From NCBI RefSeq assembly GCF_012935325.2, contig NZ_JABBYG020000013.1, positions 62,001-126,000 on the forward strand: a DNA stretch of 64,000 bases. The letters are read 5' to 3'. Made by a program: the position numbers and the translations under genes. The notes under the pieces are model-generated. The model saw nothing but the letters and a program-made list of their open reading frames with translations. It ran no database searches and was not told where the DNA came from. The first letter of the stretch is position 1. The number at the start of each line of letters is the position of its first letter. Positions 25,742-34,877 of this stretch are shown here, in pieces. This DNA is from Paenibacillus sp. PL91 (lineage in GTDB: Bacteria; Bacillota; Bacilli; Paenibacillales; Paenibacillaceae).

Positions 25742-26916
25742 GATATAAAGCTGTACAATCTCGAATAGTTAGCTTTTGGAAAAAATGGGCTGCACTGATT
25801 AGTATTCTATTCGGGTCAATGCTGCTTCAAGGCTGCTGGGATGAAGTCAATTTACAGGATACGAGCTACGTATCCGCGCTCGGTATCGACTATAAAGAAG
25901 GAAAATATGAAATCTATGCGCAAACGATGAAATTTGGGCTCATTGCGAAAACAGAAGCGGTTCAGCCTGATCCAAATCCAGTATGGATCGGTAGAGGCAA
26001 GGGTGATTCCATTTTGCTGGCGATGAATAATCTCGCGAAATCCGGCCAATCGATTTTAAGCTTGGAGCACTTAAAAACGGTTGTTGTCCAGGACAGAGCG
26101 TTGGACAGGATGGAAGACATCATGGATGGTCTGAATCGTCAGCGGGCATCGCGGTATACGTCGTTGATTTACGGGACAAAAGCACCGATCGAAAAGATTT
26201 TTACGACGGATACCTTTTATGACCAATCTCCTCTAAATAGCGTCATGTATATGCCGCAGCCACTTGAGAGCCAAAGGAGCTTCATTCGCCCGTCCTCCCT
26301 ACAGCTGGCCGTGCAGTCATTGAAGGAGCCTGCAATGGTGACTACGATCGCGGCATTAACAGCCAACGACCATTTTTGGACGCGGAAGAAAATCAAGCTG
26401 GAAATTCAGATGATTGAGGGATTATTCGCATTCAAGGAGCTAAAATATGCCGGCTATCTCTCGGAAAACGAAGCTGCCGGCTTGCGATGGATCAATCCCG
26501 AATTCGAGCATTACATGATGAAAGCCGAAGGTAAACAGGGGAGTGCGGCGCTTTTCATTAGCTCCGCAAAAAGCAAACTATATACCAGCTTTAATGGCGG
26601 CACGCCAAGCTTTGTTTTAAAGGTGCGGTTGTCAGGGGCTGTGGCAGAAATAGTAAAACGTATGAATGAGGAGGAAATTATTGCATCTGTTGAAGCAAAC
26701 GTCAAGATTGAGCTTGAGAATACGTATCGTAATGGACTGATGAAGGGGATGGATCTATTTCGGCTTGAGCACGAATTGTATCGATACCATAACGCGTATT
26801 GGAAGGAAGCCTGCAAGGATAAAGAATGGCTGCCGAAGCCCGGGCAGTTGAAGGTGGAAGTGAAATTTAATGTCATTCATTCCGGAAATTTTGACTTGAA
26901 TGAGACACATAAATAA
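25738..26916 (+). CDS. Spore germination receptor lipoprotein (GerAC family)
   Basis: 392 residues. Lipoprotein signal with lipobox LLQGC, Cys33, followed by the CWDEVNLQD start typical of Ger(x)C proteins. The rest is the three-domain GerAC fold exposed on the outer face of the inner spore membrane. It is the last gene of the B-A-C operon. No strong terminator was found in the 83 bases before the next gene, so read-through into the coat genes is possible. Confidence 0.92.
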   Translation: MRYKAVQSRIVSFWKKWAALISILFGSMLLQGCWDEVNLQDTSYVSALGIDYKEGKYEIYAQTMKFGLIAKTEAVQPDPNPVWIGRGKGDSILLAMNNLAKSGQSILSLEHLKTVVVQDRALDRMEDIMDGLNRQRASRYTSLIYGTKAPIEKIFTTDTFYDQSPLNSVMYMPQPLESQRSFIRPSSLQLAVQSLKEPAMVTTIAALTANDHFWTRKKIKLEIQMIEGLFAFKELKYAGYLSENEAAGLRWINPEFEHYMMKAEGKQGSAALFISSAKSKLYTSFNGGTPSFVLKVRLSGAVAEIVKRMNEEEIIASVEANVKIELENTYRNGLMKGMDLFRLEHELYRYHNAYWKEACKDKEWLPKPGQLKVEVKFNVIHSGNFDLNETHK

Positions 26917-26999
26917 AGGAAATTTAGCTCATAATACGTTTGGCACGGAAAAAATGGAATGGAAAGTGCTCGAGAACCTAGTTTAGAGGAGGAAGACCT

Positions 27000-27224
27000 A
27001 TGATGCAGCCCATTACGGCGAAAGAGCTTGAGTACATCGCTGACTCAATGTCTAACGAGGATCTATTGATTAAGCAGTGCGCGGCAGTAATTGCTACAGG
27101 CACTACACCGGGGATTATTAACCTATGCACGCAAATGCTGCATACCCACCAACAGCATTACGATTCTTTATTGCATGCCATTTCACACCATCAGCAAATA
27201 GCTCCAACTCAACCGCAGCAATAA
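27000..27224 (+). CDS. Small coat-type protein
   Basis: 74 residues. Soluble helical protein (ITAKELEYIADSMSNEDLLIKQCAAVIA) with a His/Gln-rich end (HTHQQHYDSLLHAISHHQQ). This layout is seen in short proteins paired with CotF-type coat proteins, and the next gene is such a protein. AGAGGAGG is nine bases before the first of two ATG codons. Confidence 0.65.
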   Translation: MMQPITAKELEYIADSMSNEDLLIKQCAAVIATGTTPGIINLCTQMLHTHQQHYDSLLHAISHHQQIAPTQPQQ

Positions 27225-27265
27225 AAAGCAAAAAAGTAGAAAAAATGTATAGGAGGTAAGTCGCT

Positions 27266-27667
27266 ATGTATCAGCAACAGCAACAGCAATCGATTTTGAC
27301 AGAGGAAGATTTGGCAGGTACGATTCTAAGCGATTTAAAGAGAGTCGTGCGCGAGTATGCGACAGCGGCAACGGAGTCAACCTGTCCGGACATCCGCCAA
27401 TTGTTTACGAAATTAACGGATAGCACTTTGGCTCTTCAAGGGCAGCTGTTCCAAGCGATGAAGCAAGCGAATATGTACAATACATCGTCGCCAGCGCTTC
27501 GCCAGGAGCTTGATAAGCAAATGAAGCAGTATCAGCAAACGAAGCAAAAGACGGCTCAGTTTTTGCAGCAAACGCTCGGCCAGCAGCAATCCCAATCGAT
27601 GTATACGCCGAATGCGCATCAGCAATCCGGCCAACATCAGCAAAGCAATCAACAATATTACATGTAA
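27266..27667 (+). CDS. CotF-type spore coat protein
   Basis: 133 residues. The coat F domain covers about residues 10-105: LTEEDLAGTILSDLKRVVREYATAATE, then PDIRQLFTKLTDSTLALQGQLFQAM. A Gln-rich low-complexity tail ends in QQYYM. Proteins of this family are layered into the spore coat. AGGAGG stands 11 bases before ATG and a terminator follows directly, so it closes the two-gene unit with the gene at 27000. Confidence 0.8.
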   Translation: MYQQQQQQSILTEEDLAGTILSDLKRVVREYATAATESTCPDIRQLFTKLTDSTLALQGQLFQAMKQANMYNTSSPALRQELDKQMKQYQQTKQKTAQFLQQTLGQQQSQSMYTPNAHQQSGQHQQSNQQYYM

Positions 27668-27690
27668 GACCCTTCGGGGTCTTTTTTTTA
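27666..27690 (+). terminator. Terminator after the CotF-type gene
   Basis: AGACCC-TTC-GGGGTCT and a T-run, overlapping the stop codon. Confidence 0.9.
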
Positions 27691-27759
27691 TAGGAAATTG
27701 GAGGATTTGCCTTTTAGGCTTTGATTGCACGGGATTCAAAAAAGTTGTAAAATATTCTT

Positions 27760-27765
27760 TATAAT
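27760..27765 (+). promoter_or_regulatory. -10 element for the AlaR-like/AlaT-like pair
   Basis: Perfect TATAAT, 27 bases before the regulator's ATG. The best -35 (TTCAAA, 27735-27740) is at a long 19-base spacing, as expected for a regulated promoter. Confidence 0.4.
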
Positions 27766-27792
27766 CGCAGTCGTACTGGAAGGAGTTATACA

Positions 27793-28284
27793 ATGACCGA
27801 ATTACAGTTGAAAGTGCTGGAGCTGCTGAAGGAAGACGCGCGAAGGGATGCGGAGCTGATCGCTACCATGCTTGCCGCACCAATTGAGGATGTAAAGCAA
27901 GCGATAACCAGGCTTGAAAGTGACCACATTATCGTAAAGTATGCGACAGTCGTGAACTCGAGCAAGCTTGACGAGGAGAAGGTTACGGCACTTATAGAGG
28001 TACAAATTACACCAGAGCGCGGTCGCGGATTCGAAGGAATCGCCGAGCGCATTTATTTATATCCAGAAGTAAAATCCGTCTACTTAATGTCCGGAGCATA
28101 TGATCTCTTAGTCGAGGTTGAAGGCAAAAACTTAAAAGAGGTTGCCTCTTTTGTATCGAACACCTTATCGCCGATCGACAAGGTATTATCGACCAAAACC
28201 AATTTTATTTTGAAAAAATACAAACAAGACGGCATTATCTTCGAGGAGCATGAAGGTGATCATCGGTTGATGGTTTCGCCGTGA
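27793..28284 (+). CDS. alaR: Lrp/AsnC-family regulator, AlaR-like
   Basis: 163 residues: N-terminal winged helix-turn-helix (about 1-55; LLKEDARRDAELIATML, AITRLESDHII) and a C-terminal RAM (ACT-like) effector domain (about 65-145) for amino-acid sensing. The pairing with the aminotransferase gene 16 bases downstream is the same as in B. subtilis alaR(yugG)-alaT(yugH), where the regulator controls alanine transaminase synthesis. Alanine as effector is inferred from that synteny only. Confidence 0.75.
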   Translation: MTELQLKVLELLKEDARRDAELIATMLAAPIEDVKQAITRLESDHIIVKYATVVNSSKLDEEKVTALIEVQITPERGRGFEGIAERIYLYPEVKSVYLMSGAYDLLVEVEGKNLKEVASFVSNTLSPIDKVLSTKTNFILKKYKQDGIIFEEHEGDHRLMVSP

Positions 28285-28300
28285 AAAAAGGGTGACGGCA

Positions 28301-29518
28301 ATGATTAAAGACGAACATAAACAACCCTCCACAGCTGTGAAGCATCAATCGATGGCTGATTATTTGTCCCCGCTCGTGCGAGGCATTAAACCGTCGGGAA
28401 TCCGTCGGTTTTTTGATTTGGTCAGCACGCGCAAGGATGTGATTACGCTTGGCGTAGGCGAGCCCGACTTCGTTACGCCATGGCATGTTCGGGAAGCAGC
28501 GGTACACGCGATAGAGATGGGGAAGACGCAGTATACATCCAATGCCGGCATGCCGGAGCTGCGCGAGGCAATTGGCCAATATTTGAATGACCAATTTGCT
28601 GTGCAGTATGATCCCGCGAATGAAATTTTGGTAACGGTCGGCGGAAGCGAGGCGATCGACCTTGCGCTTCGCGCATTGATTGCGCCAGGGGATGAAATAT
28701 TGATTCCGGAGCCTTGTTATATTTCATATTCTCCGATTACAGCACTTACTGGCGGCAAGCCGGTTGGCGTCGAAACCTATGCGAAGGATGCTTTCAAGCT
28801 GAAAGCAGAGTCGCTACAAGCCGTCCTCACGCCGAGGTCTAAAGTACTTATTCTATGTTATCCAAGCAATCCGACTGGCGGTACGATGAGCTATGAGGAT
28901 TGGCTGCCTATTACGAAGCTTGTGGAAGAAAATGACCTCATCGTCATTTCTGATGAAATTTATGCAGAGCTTTCTTACGGCGAGAAGCATGTCAGCTTTG
29001 CGGCAATGCCCGGCATGAAGGATCGAACGATACTCGTTAGCGGCTTCTCGAAGGCATTCGCAATGACCGGATGGCGGATGGGATATGCCTGCGGTCATCC
29101 TGATCTTATGGCAGCGATGCTGAAAATTCATCAATATACAGTCATGTGCGCGCCGATTATGGCGCAGTATGCGGCTCTCGAAGCGCTTCAGCACGGATTG
29201 GAAGAGAAAGACCGTATGGTTGAGGCATACAATCAGCGGCGCCGCTTGGTCGTGAAGGGCTTCCGGGACATCGGTCTCGATTGCCATGAGCCGCAGGGTG
29301 CATTCTATGCTTTCCCATCAATCGTATCGACAGGCCTTTCGAGCGAGCAATTCGCGCAACGGCTGCTGGATGAAGCGAATGTTGCGGCAGTGCCAGGCGA
29401 TGTATTTGGTCTTGGAGGCGAAGGACATCTTCGCTGCTCTTATGCGACCTCCGTTACGAACCTAACCGAAGCGTTAGATCGAATCGGAAATTTTGTCCAC
29501 CGTTTGAAGCAAGGGTAA
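28301..29518 (+). CDS. alaT: Alanine-type aminotransferase (class I/II)
   Basis: 405 residues from ATG 28301 (AAGGG at 28288-28292; an in-frame GTG at 28292 overlaps that site). PLP fold-type I enzyme: the PLP lysine is in SGFSKAFAMTGWRMG, with the substrate-carboxylate Arg in RCSYA near the end and the NPTGG loop in the middle. Its operon with an Lrp-type regulator supports an AlaT role, alanine from pyruvate and glutamate, but other class I activities cannot be excluded. Confidence 0.75.
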   Translation: MIKDEHKQPSTAVKHQSMADYLSPLVRGIKPSGIRRFFDLVSTRKDVITLGVGEPDFVTPWHVREAAVHAIEMGKTQYTSNAGMPELREAIGQYLNDQFAVQYDPANEILVTVGGSEAIDLALRALIAPGDEILIPEPCYISYSPITALTGGKPVGVETYAKDAFKLKAESLQAVLTPRSKVLILCYPSNPTGGTMSYEDWLPITKLVEENDLIVISDEIYAELSYGEKHVSFAAMPGMKDRTILVSGFSKAFAMTGWRMGYACGHPDLMAAMLKIHQYTVMCAPIMAQYAALEALQHGLEEKDRMVEAYNQRRRLVVKGFRDIGLDCHEPQGAFYAFPSIVSTGLSSEQFAQRLLDEANVAAVPGDVFGLGGEGHLRCSYATSVTNLTEALDRIGNFVHRLKQG

Positions 29519-29538
29519 GTTCGTTCACTTTAATGATC

Positions 29539-29572
29539 AGCAGGTCAGGAGCATATCCGGCCTGCTGTTTGC
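29539..29572 (+). terminator. Terminator after the aminotransferase gene
   Basis: CAGCAGG and CCTGCTG arms around an 18-base loop, followed by a short T-run (TTT). Moderate strength. Confidence 0.6.
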
Positions 29573-29611
29573 ATGAATAAGAGCATGAGATGAAAGAGGA
29601 GGCTTAGGAAG

Positions 29612-30184
29612 ATGAAGCTATATACGAGAACAGGTGATAGCGGCCAGACGTCCTTGATAGGCGGACGCGTGCGGAAGGATGACGTTCGGGTTGAAGCGTA
29701 TGGGACGATTGATGAATTAAACTGCTTTGTTGGGCAAGCGGCGGCAGAGGCGGACAAACAGGAGGAGCTGGCGGAAATGGCCGGTTGGCTGATCGACATC
29801 CAGCAGGAGCTGTTTGATTGCGGCTCAGATTTAGCCTATGCCGTAGAGGGGGCGCCGCTCAAAATAGGAGCGGAGCCTGCTGTCAGGCTGGAAGGCTGGA
29901 TCGATCGATATACGGCGGAGGCTCCGGAAATCACGAGATTTATTTTGCCGGGGGGCAGCTCCGTATCCGCGCTTTTGCATGTATGCAGAACGGTATGCCG
30001 CCGTGCGGAACGCCGCGTCGTCACACTGGCTGCCGAGCATGCCATTAATGCCGAAGTACAAACCTATTTAAACCGCCTTTCAGACTTCTTCTTCGCTGCT
30101 GCTAGAGTGGCAAATGCGAAACTTGGTGTGCCGGATACCGAATATGTACGAAGCGCGGAAGTGTTTCGAAAGCCCAAAAAATGA
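29612..30184 (+). CDS. Cob(I)alamin adenosyltransferase, PduO type
   Basis: 190 residues. It transfers the adenosyl group of ATP to cob(I)alamin to make coenzyme B12. PduO-type signatures: YTRTGDSGQTSL (ATP-binding N-terminus), RVEAYGTIDELN, and CRTVCRRAERR in the late helix. It overlaps the next gene by four bases (ATGA). No cobalamin riboswitch was found upstream. Confidence 0.93.
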   Translation: MKLYTRTGDSGQTSLIGGRVRKDDVRVEAYGTIDELNCFVGQAAAEADKQEELAEMAGWLIDIQQELFDCGSDLAYAVEGAPLKIGAEPAVRLEGWIDRYTAEAPEITRFILPGGSSVSALLHVCRTVCRRAERRVVTLAAEHAINAEVQTYLNRLSDFFFAAARVANAKLGVPDTEYVRSAEVFRKPKK

Positions 30185-31155
30185 TGGAAACGCTAGATAC
30201 GCTCTATTACCCGCCATTAGTAGCAATCGTTAGTGAAGCGGAGCAAGGAAAGCAGGTACGAACGGTACTCGAGCGGCAGCTCGGCGTATCACGCAAGCTG
30301 CTGTCGCAAGTAAAGCTGACGGAGCACGGGCTTACCGTTAACGGGATCCGTGCGTATACGACCGCACCGGTCGCGGCAGGCGATATTATACGCGTACGGA
30401 TGGAGCGGGAAATATCCGAGGACATTTTGCCGCAGCCTATCCCGATACAAATCGTATTTGAGGATGATGATCTGCTAATTATCAACAAACCGGCAGGGAT
30501 GATCGTCCATCCGACGCATGGCCATTATACGGGTACGCTTGCCAATGGCGTCGTTTATCACTGGCAGCAGAAGGGAGAACGTGTGCGCTTTCGGCCCGTT
30601 CACCGCCTGGATGAAGAAACATCGGGCTTAGTCGCCATTGCCAAAACGTCTTACGTTCATCAACAGCTGTCCGAGCAAATGCAGGCGAACGGCTTCCTAA
30701 AGCTATATCGCGCTTATGTATACGGGAGCCCGGCACCAGCCAAAGGAACGGTTGACGCGCCGATTGACCGAAATCCGGAACAGCCCCATATCCGAATCGT
30801 AACGCCGGAGGGGTATCCGTCCGTTACGCATTATGAGACGATATCGAGCTTCAGTTCGGATGAGGGCAGCATACTTGCAGCTGCCGTGCGCCTGAAGCTG
30901 GAAACGGGAAGGACGCATCAAATTCGCGTTCATATGAAGCATATCGGCTGCCCTTTAATCGGGGATAAAATGTATGGGCAAGGGCATGGCGCCGTGGAGG
31001 ATTGGGAGAACGCGGCTGGCCGTCAAGCACTGCATGCCGAAATACTTGGCTTTACTCACCCGATCACGAAGCAGTGGATGGAATGGCAGGCAGCTTTGCC
31101 TCCTGAGCTTTTGCTCTTAGAGCAGTCGCTCCCGAATAAACAAGAAATGGCATAA
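30181..31155 (+). CDS. RluD-family RNA pseudouridine synthase
   Basis: 324 residues. N-terminal S4-like RNA-binding segment, then the catalytic domain with HRLDEETSG, nucleophile Asp144, and the later RTHQIRVHMKHIGCPLIGD block of the RluA/RluC/RluD group. It converts specific uridines of rRNA or tRNA to pseudouridine; the target base cannot be inferred. It is translationally coupled to the adenosyltransferase gene (4-base overlap), with the start at the first of two tandem ATG codons. Confidence 0.93.
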   Translation: MMETLDTLYYPPLVAIVSEAEQGKQVRTVLERQLGVSRKLLSQVKLTEHGLTVNGIRAYTTAPVAAGDIIRVRMEREISEDILPQPIPIQIVFEDDDLLIINKPAGMIVHPTHGHYTGTLANGVVYHWQQKGERVRFRPVHRLDEETSGLVAIAKTSYVHQQLSEQMQANGFLKLYRAYVYGSPAPAKGTVDAPIDRNPEQPHIRIVTPEGYPSVTHYETISSFSSDEGSILAAAVRLKLETGRTHQIRVHMKHIGCPLIGDKMYGQGHGAVEDWENAAGRQALHAEILGFTHPITKQWMEWQAALPPELLLLEQSLPNKQEMA

Positions 31156-31177
31156 GCATAATGGAGGATTTCGTGGT

Positions 31178-31549
31178 ATGGTGAAACAAAACGAATTAAC
31201 GATTATTCAATATCCCAAATGCAGCACCTGCAAAGCAGCGGTTAAATCGTTGAAAAGCAAAGGGAATGACGTTCAAACCCGTGATATTGTTGAGCAAACG
31301 CCTACAGCTGAGGAGCTGAAGGTGCTTGTTGCGAACAGCGGCCTAGAGCTGAAGAAGTTTTTTAACACATCAGGCGATGTATATAGAGAGCTTGGCCTGA
31401 AGGACAAGCTGGCGGGCATGACTGAGGATGAGAAATATGCGCTGCTAGCTTCGAACGGAATGCTGATCAAGCGTCCGATCGTAACGGATGGCAAGAAGGT
31501 AACGGTAGGCTATAAGGAAGAGCAGTACGCAGATTCGTGGAACAACTAA
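31178..31549 (+). CDS. ArsC/Spx-family protein (YusI-like)
   Basis: 123 residues, thioredoxin-like ArsC fold. It has a C-x-x-C (CSTC, about 16-19) near the N-terminus and the KRPIVTDGKKVTVGYKEE segment that marks the family. Spx itself binds RNA polymerase alpha and has CxxC and a particular Gly52 region. Whether this paralogue is a regulator or a redox enzyme is unclear. GGAGG stands 11 bases upstream. Confidence 0.8.
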   Translation: MVKQNELTIIQYPKCSTCKAAVKSLKSKGNDVQTRDIVEQTPTAEELKVLVANSGLELKKFFNTSGDVYRELGLKDKLAGMTEDEKYALLASNGMLIKRPIVTDGKKVTVGYKEEQYADSWNN

Positions 31550-31567
31550 AAAAGGGTGAATGGACTT

Positions 31568-32773
31568 ATGTCGCAAACCAAATGGAGATCAGATAGGCTT
31601 TCGCAGCTTGGCTCTTCCATCTTCGCTGAAGTGGCGGCATGGAAACTGGCCGCGGTGGAAAGCGGTCTCGATATTATTGATCTTGGCATCGGCAGTCCGG
31701 ATCAGCCGCCGACGCCTGCCGTACGCCTTGCGCTTAGCGATGCAGCGCTTCGCTCCGATATGTATGCTTATCCAGCAACGAGAAGCGGACTGCCGTTTCG
31801 TCAGCATGCCGCGGCTTGGATGAAGCATCGCTTTAACGTGGAGCTGGATGCGGCGAGCGAGATCGTGACGCTGCTAGGGTCACAGGATGGGCTCGCTCAT
31901 CTTGCAATGGCGCTTTGTGATCCAGGCGACATGGCCTTGCTGCCTAATCCCGGGTATCCGATATATGCCGCATCATTAGCGCTTGCGGGCGTGGAATGTA
32001 AGCTTATGCCGCTACGTGAAGAAAATGGATATATGCCTGACCTCGATGCTATACCGGATGAGGATTGGGATAAAGCAACGTTTATTTTACTGAATTATCC
32101 TAATAATCCGATTTCAACCGTTGCTGATCTAGCATTTTTCGAGCGGCTGCTGGATAAGGCGCGCCAACACGGCGTATTGGTCGTACATGATTTGGCGTAT
32201 TCCGAAATGGGCTTTGACGGCTGCGAGCCGCCAAGCATTTTGGAGGTGCCGGGCGCAATCGAGCAAGCCGTTGAATTCCACTCCTTATCCAAAAGCTTTA
32301 ATATGGCTGGCTGCAGAATCGGCTTTTTGGCCGGGAATAAGGCGGCGGTTGGCGCTCTCCGCGAGCTGAAGGCTAACATCGACTATGGCGTATTTGATCC
32401 TATTCAAGAGGCGGGCATAGTAGCGCTGCAAGAGGCGATTTCTAATACGGAGCTGCCTAAAGCAGGCAAGCTTTATGAGCAGCGTAGGAACATATTTTTA
32501 GACGCGCTGCGGACAGAGGGCTGGGACGTAGCAGCTCCGAAGGCGACTATGTTCGTATGGGCGCAGCTACCTCCCATGCAGTGGACGATGGACGTGCCTT
32601 GGACTTCAAGGCGAATTTCCCAGGAAATGCTTAAAGCGACCGGTGTGGTCGTCGTTCCGGGTGAAGCGTTCGGTTCCGAGGGAGAGGGTTATGTGCGAAT
32701 CGCTCTTGTGGAAAGCGAAGAGCGATTGCAGGAAGCGGCACAGCGTATTGGAAGGTTCATTCGCGGGCAATAA
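31568..32773 (+). CDS. Class I/II aminotransferase, LL-diaminopimelate aminotransferase-like
   Basis: 401 residues from ATG 31568, because an AAAGGG at 31551-31556 overlaps the alternative GTG start. PLP-enzyme signatures: GIGSPDQPP, LLNYPNNPIS, and the PLP lysine in HSLSKSFNMAGCRIGF. The GSPD start and overall layout resemble DapL-type and related Bacillus aminotransferases. The true substrate is not established. It follows the ArsC-like gene closely. Confidence 0.8.
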   Translation: MSQTKWRSDRLSQLGSSIFAEVAAWKLAAVESGLDIIDLGIGSPDQPPTPAVRLALSDAALRSDMYAYPATRSGLPFRQHAAAWMKHRFNVELDAASEIVTLLGSQDGLAHLAMALCDPGDMALLPNPGYPIYAASLALAGVECKLMPLREENGYMPDLDAIPDEDWDKATFILLNYPNNPISTVADLAFFERLLDKARQHGVLVVHDLAYSEMGFDGCEPPSILEVPGAIEQAVEFHSLSKSFNMAGCRIGFLAGNKAAVGALRELKANIDYGVFDPIQEAGIVALQEAISNTELPKAGKLYEQRRNIFLDALRTEGWDVAAPKATMFVWAQLPPMQWTMDVPWTSRRISQEMLKATGVVVVPGEAFGSEGEGYVRIALVESEERLQEAAQRIGRFIRGQ

Positions 32774-32812
32774 CTAGAAATGAGATTAATAGTTTAGAGA
32801 GGGGTATCATTG

Positions 32813-33679
32813 ATGAGTGAACAACGCTTGCTATTGGTAGACGGTATGGCGATATTGTTTCGGGCTTATTTTGCTACTTCGTTCGGAGGCAGCGTACGGA
32901 AAACGAGTGCTGGCGTACCCGTAAATGCCGTGCATGGCTTTGTACGCTATTTTATGGATGCGATCAATACGTTTAATCCGACGCATGTTGCCTGCTGCTG
33001 GGATATGGGCAGCACGACTTTTCGCACGGAGCAGTATGATGGCTACAAATCGAATCGTCCTTCCGCGCCGGAGGATTTGATTCCGCAGTTCGATCTGGTG
33101 AAGGAGGTTGTCGCCAGCTTCGATGTGCCGAATATTGGCATCGCGGGCTACGAGGCGGACGACTGCATCGGAACGCTTGCTGCTGCGCTTAAGGATCAAG
33201 CGCAAATTTTTGTCGTGACGGGCGATCATGACATGCTCCAGCTGGTGGACGACCGGGTTTCGGTTGCCATCATGAAGAAGGGGATCGGGAACTATATGGT
33301 GTATACGCCAGAGACATTGATGGAGGAGCGCCAGCTTACTCCCGTTCAAATTATTGACATCAAAGGTCTGATGGGCGATACAGCGGACAATTACCCAGGC
33401 GTTAAAGGAATAGGCGAGAAAACGGCTCACAAGCTCATTTTGGAGCATGGCTCCATCGATGGCTTGCTTGCTAATTTAGAAGCGGTGTCCAAAACGATAA
33501 GGGTCAAAATCGAAGCGGATCTTGATATGCTTCATCTCTCCCGCGATTTGGCGACTATTCGCTGCGATGTGCCGGTATCGGCTGAGCTAGATGGCTGCTG
33601 CTGGGCGTATAAGCGCGAAAGCGTATTGCTGAAGTTTGAAGAGCTGGAATTTAAAAGCTTGATATCGCTTATTGGATAA
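32813..33679 (+). CDS. 5'-3' exonuclease (FEN/YpcP type)
   Basis: 288 residues, the stand-alone version of the DNA polymerase I N-terminal nuclease. PIN-like active-site acids: LLVDGMAILFRAY, the YEADDCIGTLA block and VTGDHDMLQLV, followed by the helix-hairpin-helix DNA-binding part (LMGDTADNYPGVKGIGEKTA). It is probably used in primer removal or flap cleavage. ATG 32813 has GAGAGGGG eight bases upstream; a TTG right before it is less well spaced. Confidence 0.92.
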   Translation: MSEQRLLLVDGMAILFRAYFATSFGGSVRKTSAGVPVNAVHGFVRYFMDAINTFNPTHVACCWDMGSTTFRTEQYDGYKSNRPSAPEDLIPQFDLVKEVVASFDVPNIGIAGYEADDCIGTLAAALKDQAQIFVVTGDHDMLQLVDDRVSVAIMKKGIGNYMVYTPETLMEERQLTPVQIIDIKGLMGDTADNYPGVKGIGEKTAHKLILEHGSIDGLLANLEAVSKTIRVKIEADLDMLHLSRDLATIRCDVPVSAELDGCCWAYKRESVLLKFEELEFKSLISLIG

Positions 33680-33690
33680 GCGGGAGAGTT

Positions 33691-33735
33691 CTCCTTATAC
33701 GGTAAAATACCGGTATGGGGAGATCTTTTATTGAT
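33691..33735 (+). terminator. Terminator after the exonuclease gene
   Basis: CTCCTTATACGGTA / TACCGGTATGGGGAG, a long stem with bulges, followed by CTTTTATT. Confidence 0.65.
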
Positions 33736-33818
33736 TACAATGAATATCATATGAGCGTATAGCTCACGGTCATTTGTGTTTTCGTTTACAATAATTGGTT
33801 TTGAAGTAGGTTTTGGAA

Positions 33819-34169
33819 ATGAAGGAAACGGTATTTAGTGCACTTGCCGAGCCAAACCGGCTGCATATTGTCGAGCTTTTGCGCAGCGGCCCTCTCACTG
33901 TAGGGGAAATTGCCGAGCGGCTTAGGCTTAATCAGCCGCAAACGTCCAAGCATCTTCGCGTCCTGCATGATTCTGGGCTCGTCGAGGTGCAGCCGGACGC
34001 CAATCGGCGTTTTTACAAGCTGCGGCACCAGCCGCTCATTGAAATGGATGACTGGCTCGAATCGTTCCGCCGTATTTGGAACGAGCGATTCGATAATCTG
34101 GACGATTATTTGCGAAAGCTGCAAGGTCAGGATAAGGAGCAGGACGATAAAAAGAATGACGCAGAGTAA
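33819..34169 (+). CDS. ArsR-family transcriptional regulator
   Basis: 116 residues. Winged helix (about 5-85): VFSALAEPNRLHIVELL, VGEIAERL, NQPQTSKHLRVLHDSGLVEV, RRFYKL. This subfamily (often followed by an SRPBCC/AHSA1 gene) has no metal-binding Cys and is thought to regulate its partner. Here the partner gene is missing; a strong terminator follows. ATG 33819 is preceded by AAGTAGG with eight-base spacing. Its strongly charged C-terminus is a coiled-coil-like tail. Confidence 0.85.
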   Translation: MKETVFSALAEPNRLHIVELLRSGPLTVGEIAERLRLNQPQTSKHLRVLHDSGLVEVQPDANRRFYKLRHQPLIEMDDWLESFRRIWNERFDNLDDYLRKLQGQDKEQDDKKNDAE

Positions 34170-34251
34170 CAACCTTGTGAATTTGAAGCAGCTGGTTGAT
34201 AGCTTGGCGCAGGTGCAGTTTAATTAATATGTGTTAAAAAGTACCCTCAAG

Positions 34252-34277
34252 AAAACACCGATTATCGGTGTTTTTTG
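34252..34277 (+). terminator. Terminator after the ArsR gene
   Basis: AAAACACCGAT-TATCGGTGTTTTTT: a compact stem and T-run. It separates the housekeeping block from the eps region. Confidence 0.9.
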
Positions 34278-34321
34278 TTTTTTTCTGCAGGAGACTTTTA
34301 AGGAAAATAAAAGGAAATGTA

Positions 34322-34350
34322 TTGACCTGTTCTTTTTAAAGAACTACAAT
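34322..34350 (+). promoter_or_regulatory. Promoter with embedded SinR-type operator (slrR-like gene)
   Basis: TTGACC (34322-34327), 17-base spacer, TACAAT (34345-34350). The spacer is almost entirely the palindrome GTTCTTTTTAAAGAAC (34329-34344), so a bound repressor would directly block RNA polymerase. B. subtilis SinR recognises GTTCTYT-containing sites. Confidence 0.8.
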
Positions 34351-34437
34351 AGCTATATTGTCTGTTATAACGTCTTACATTTTGGTTGAAAGTTCTAAGC
34401 TTATCGTTAGGATCTAAACTGGCCGAAGGAGAATCTT

Positions 34438-34848
34438 ATGATTGGGGAACGGATTAAAAGTCTACGGGAAAAAAAGGGCTACTCGATAACGAAGCTTGCC
34501 GACCTAGCAGGCGTATCCAAGTCCTACTTAAGCTACATTGAACGCAATATGCAGAATAACCCATCTCTTCAGGTAATGGCAAAAATAGCAGCTCCTTTGG
34601 ATTCTAACATTGAATATTTGCTTGGAGAAGAGCATTTACCAAAAATTCATGAGGATGAATTGCTGGATGAGGAATGGCGTTCCATTATTAAAGACGCGGT
34701 TGATGAGGGCATGAGCAAAGGTGATTTCCAAGCTTTGAAGGATTTGATCCGATCGAACATGTGGAAGGAAAGCATTGCGGAAACGAGCGTATACTCGAGC
34801 GAGAAAAAGAAAACATCAAATATTATCATTCTTCATATCGATAACTGA
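34438..34848 (+). CDS. slrR: SinR-like regulator in the slrR position
   Basis: 136 residues. XRE/SinR helix-turn-helix (about 1-62): IGERIKSLREKKGYSITKLA, VSKSYLSYIERNMQNNPS, followed by a SinI/SinR-type dimerisation segment with LLDEEWRSIIKDAVDEGMSKGDFQALKDL (about 76-105) and a divergent tail. It sits directly before epsA, as slrR (yveJ) is next to epsA in B. subtilis, and its own promoter holds the operator. By analogy it may heterodimerise with SinR and shift the switch. Calling it slrR rather than a second sinR is inference from position. AAGGAG precedes ATG. Confidence 0.75.
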   Translation: MIGERIKSLREKKGYSITKLADLAGVSKSYLSYIERNMQNNPSLQVMAKIAAPLDSNIEYLLGEEHLPKIHEDELLDEEWRSIIKDAVDEGMSKGDFQALKDLIRSNMWKESIAETSVYSSEKKKTSNIIILHIDN

Positions 34849-34877
34849 AGGCTACCCGAAAAAAAGAAAAACGTGTA

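Noticed and set aside
34145..34228. 23-residue frame MTQSNNLVNLKQ after the ArsR gene, as remnant of an SRPBCC partner
   Set aside because: Too short, no similarity to SRPBCC visible and no clear ribosome site.
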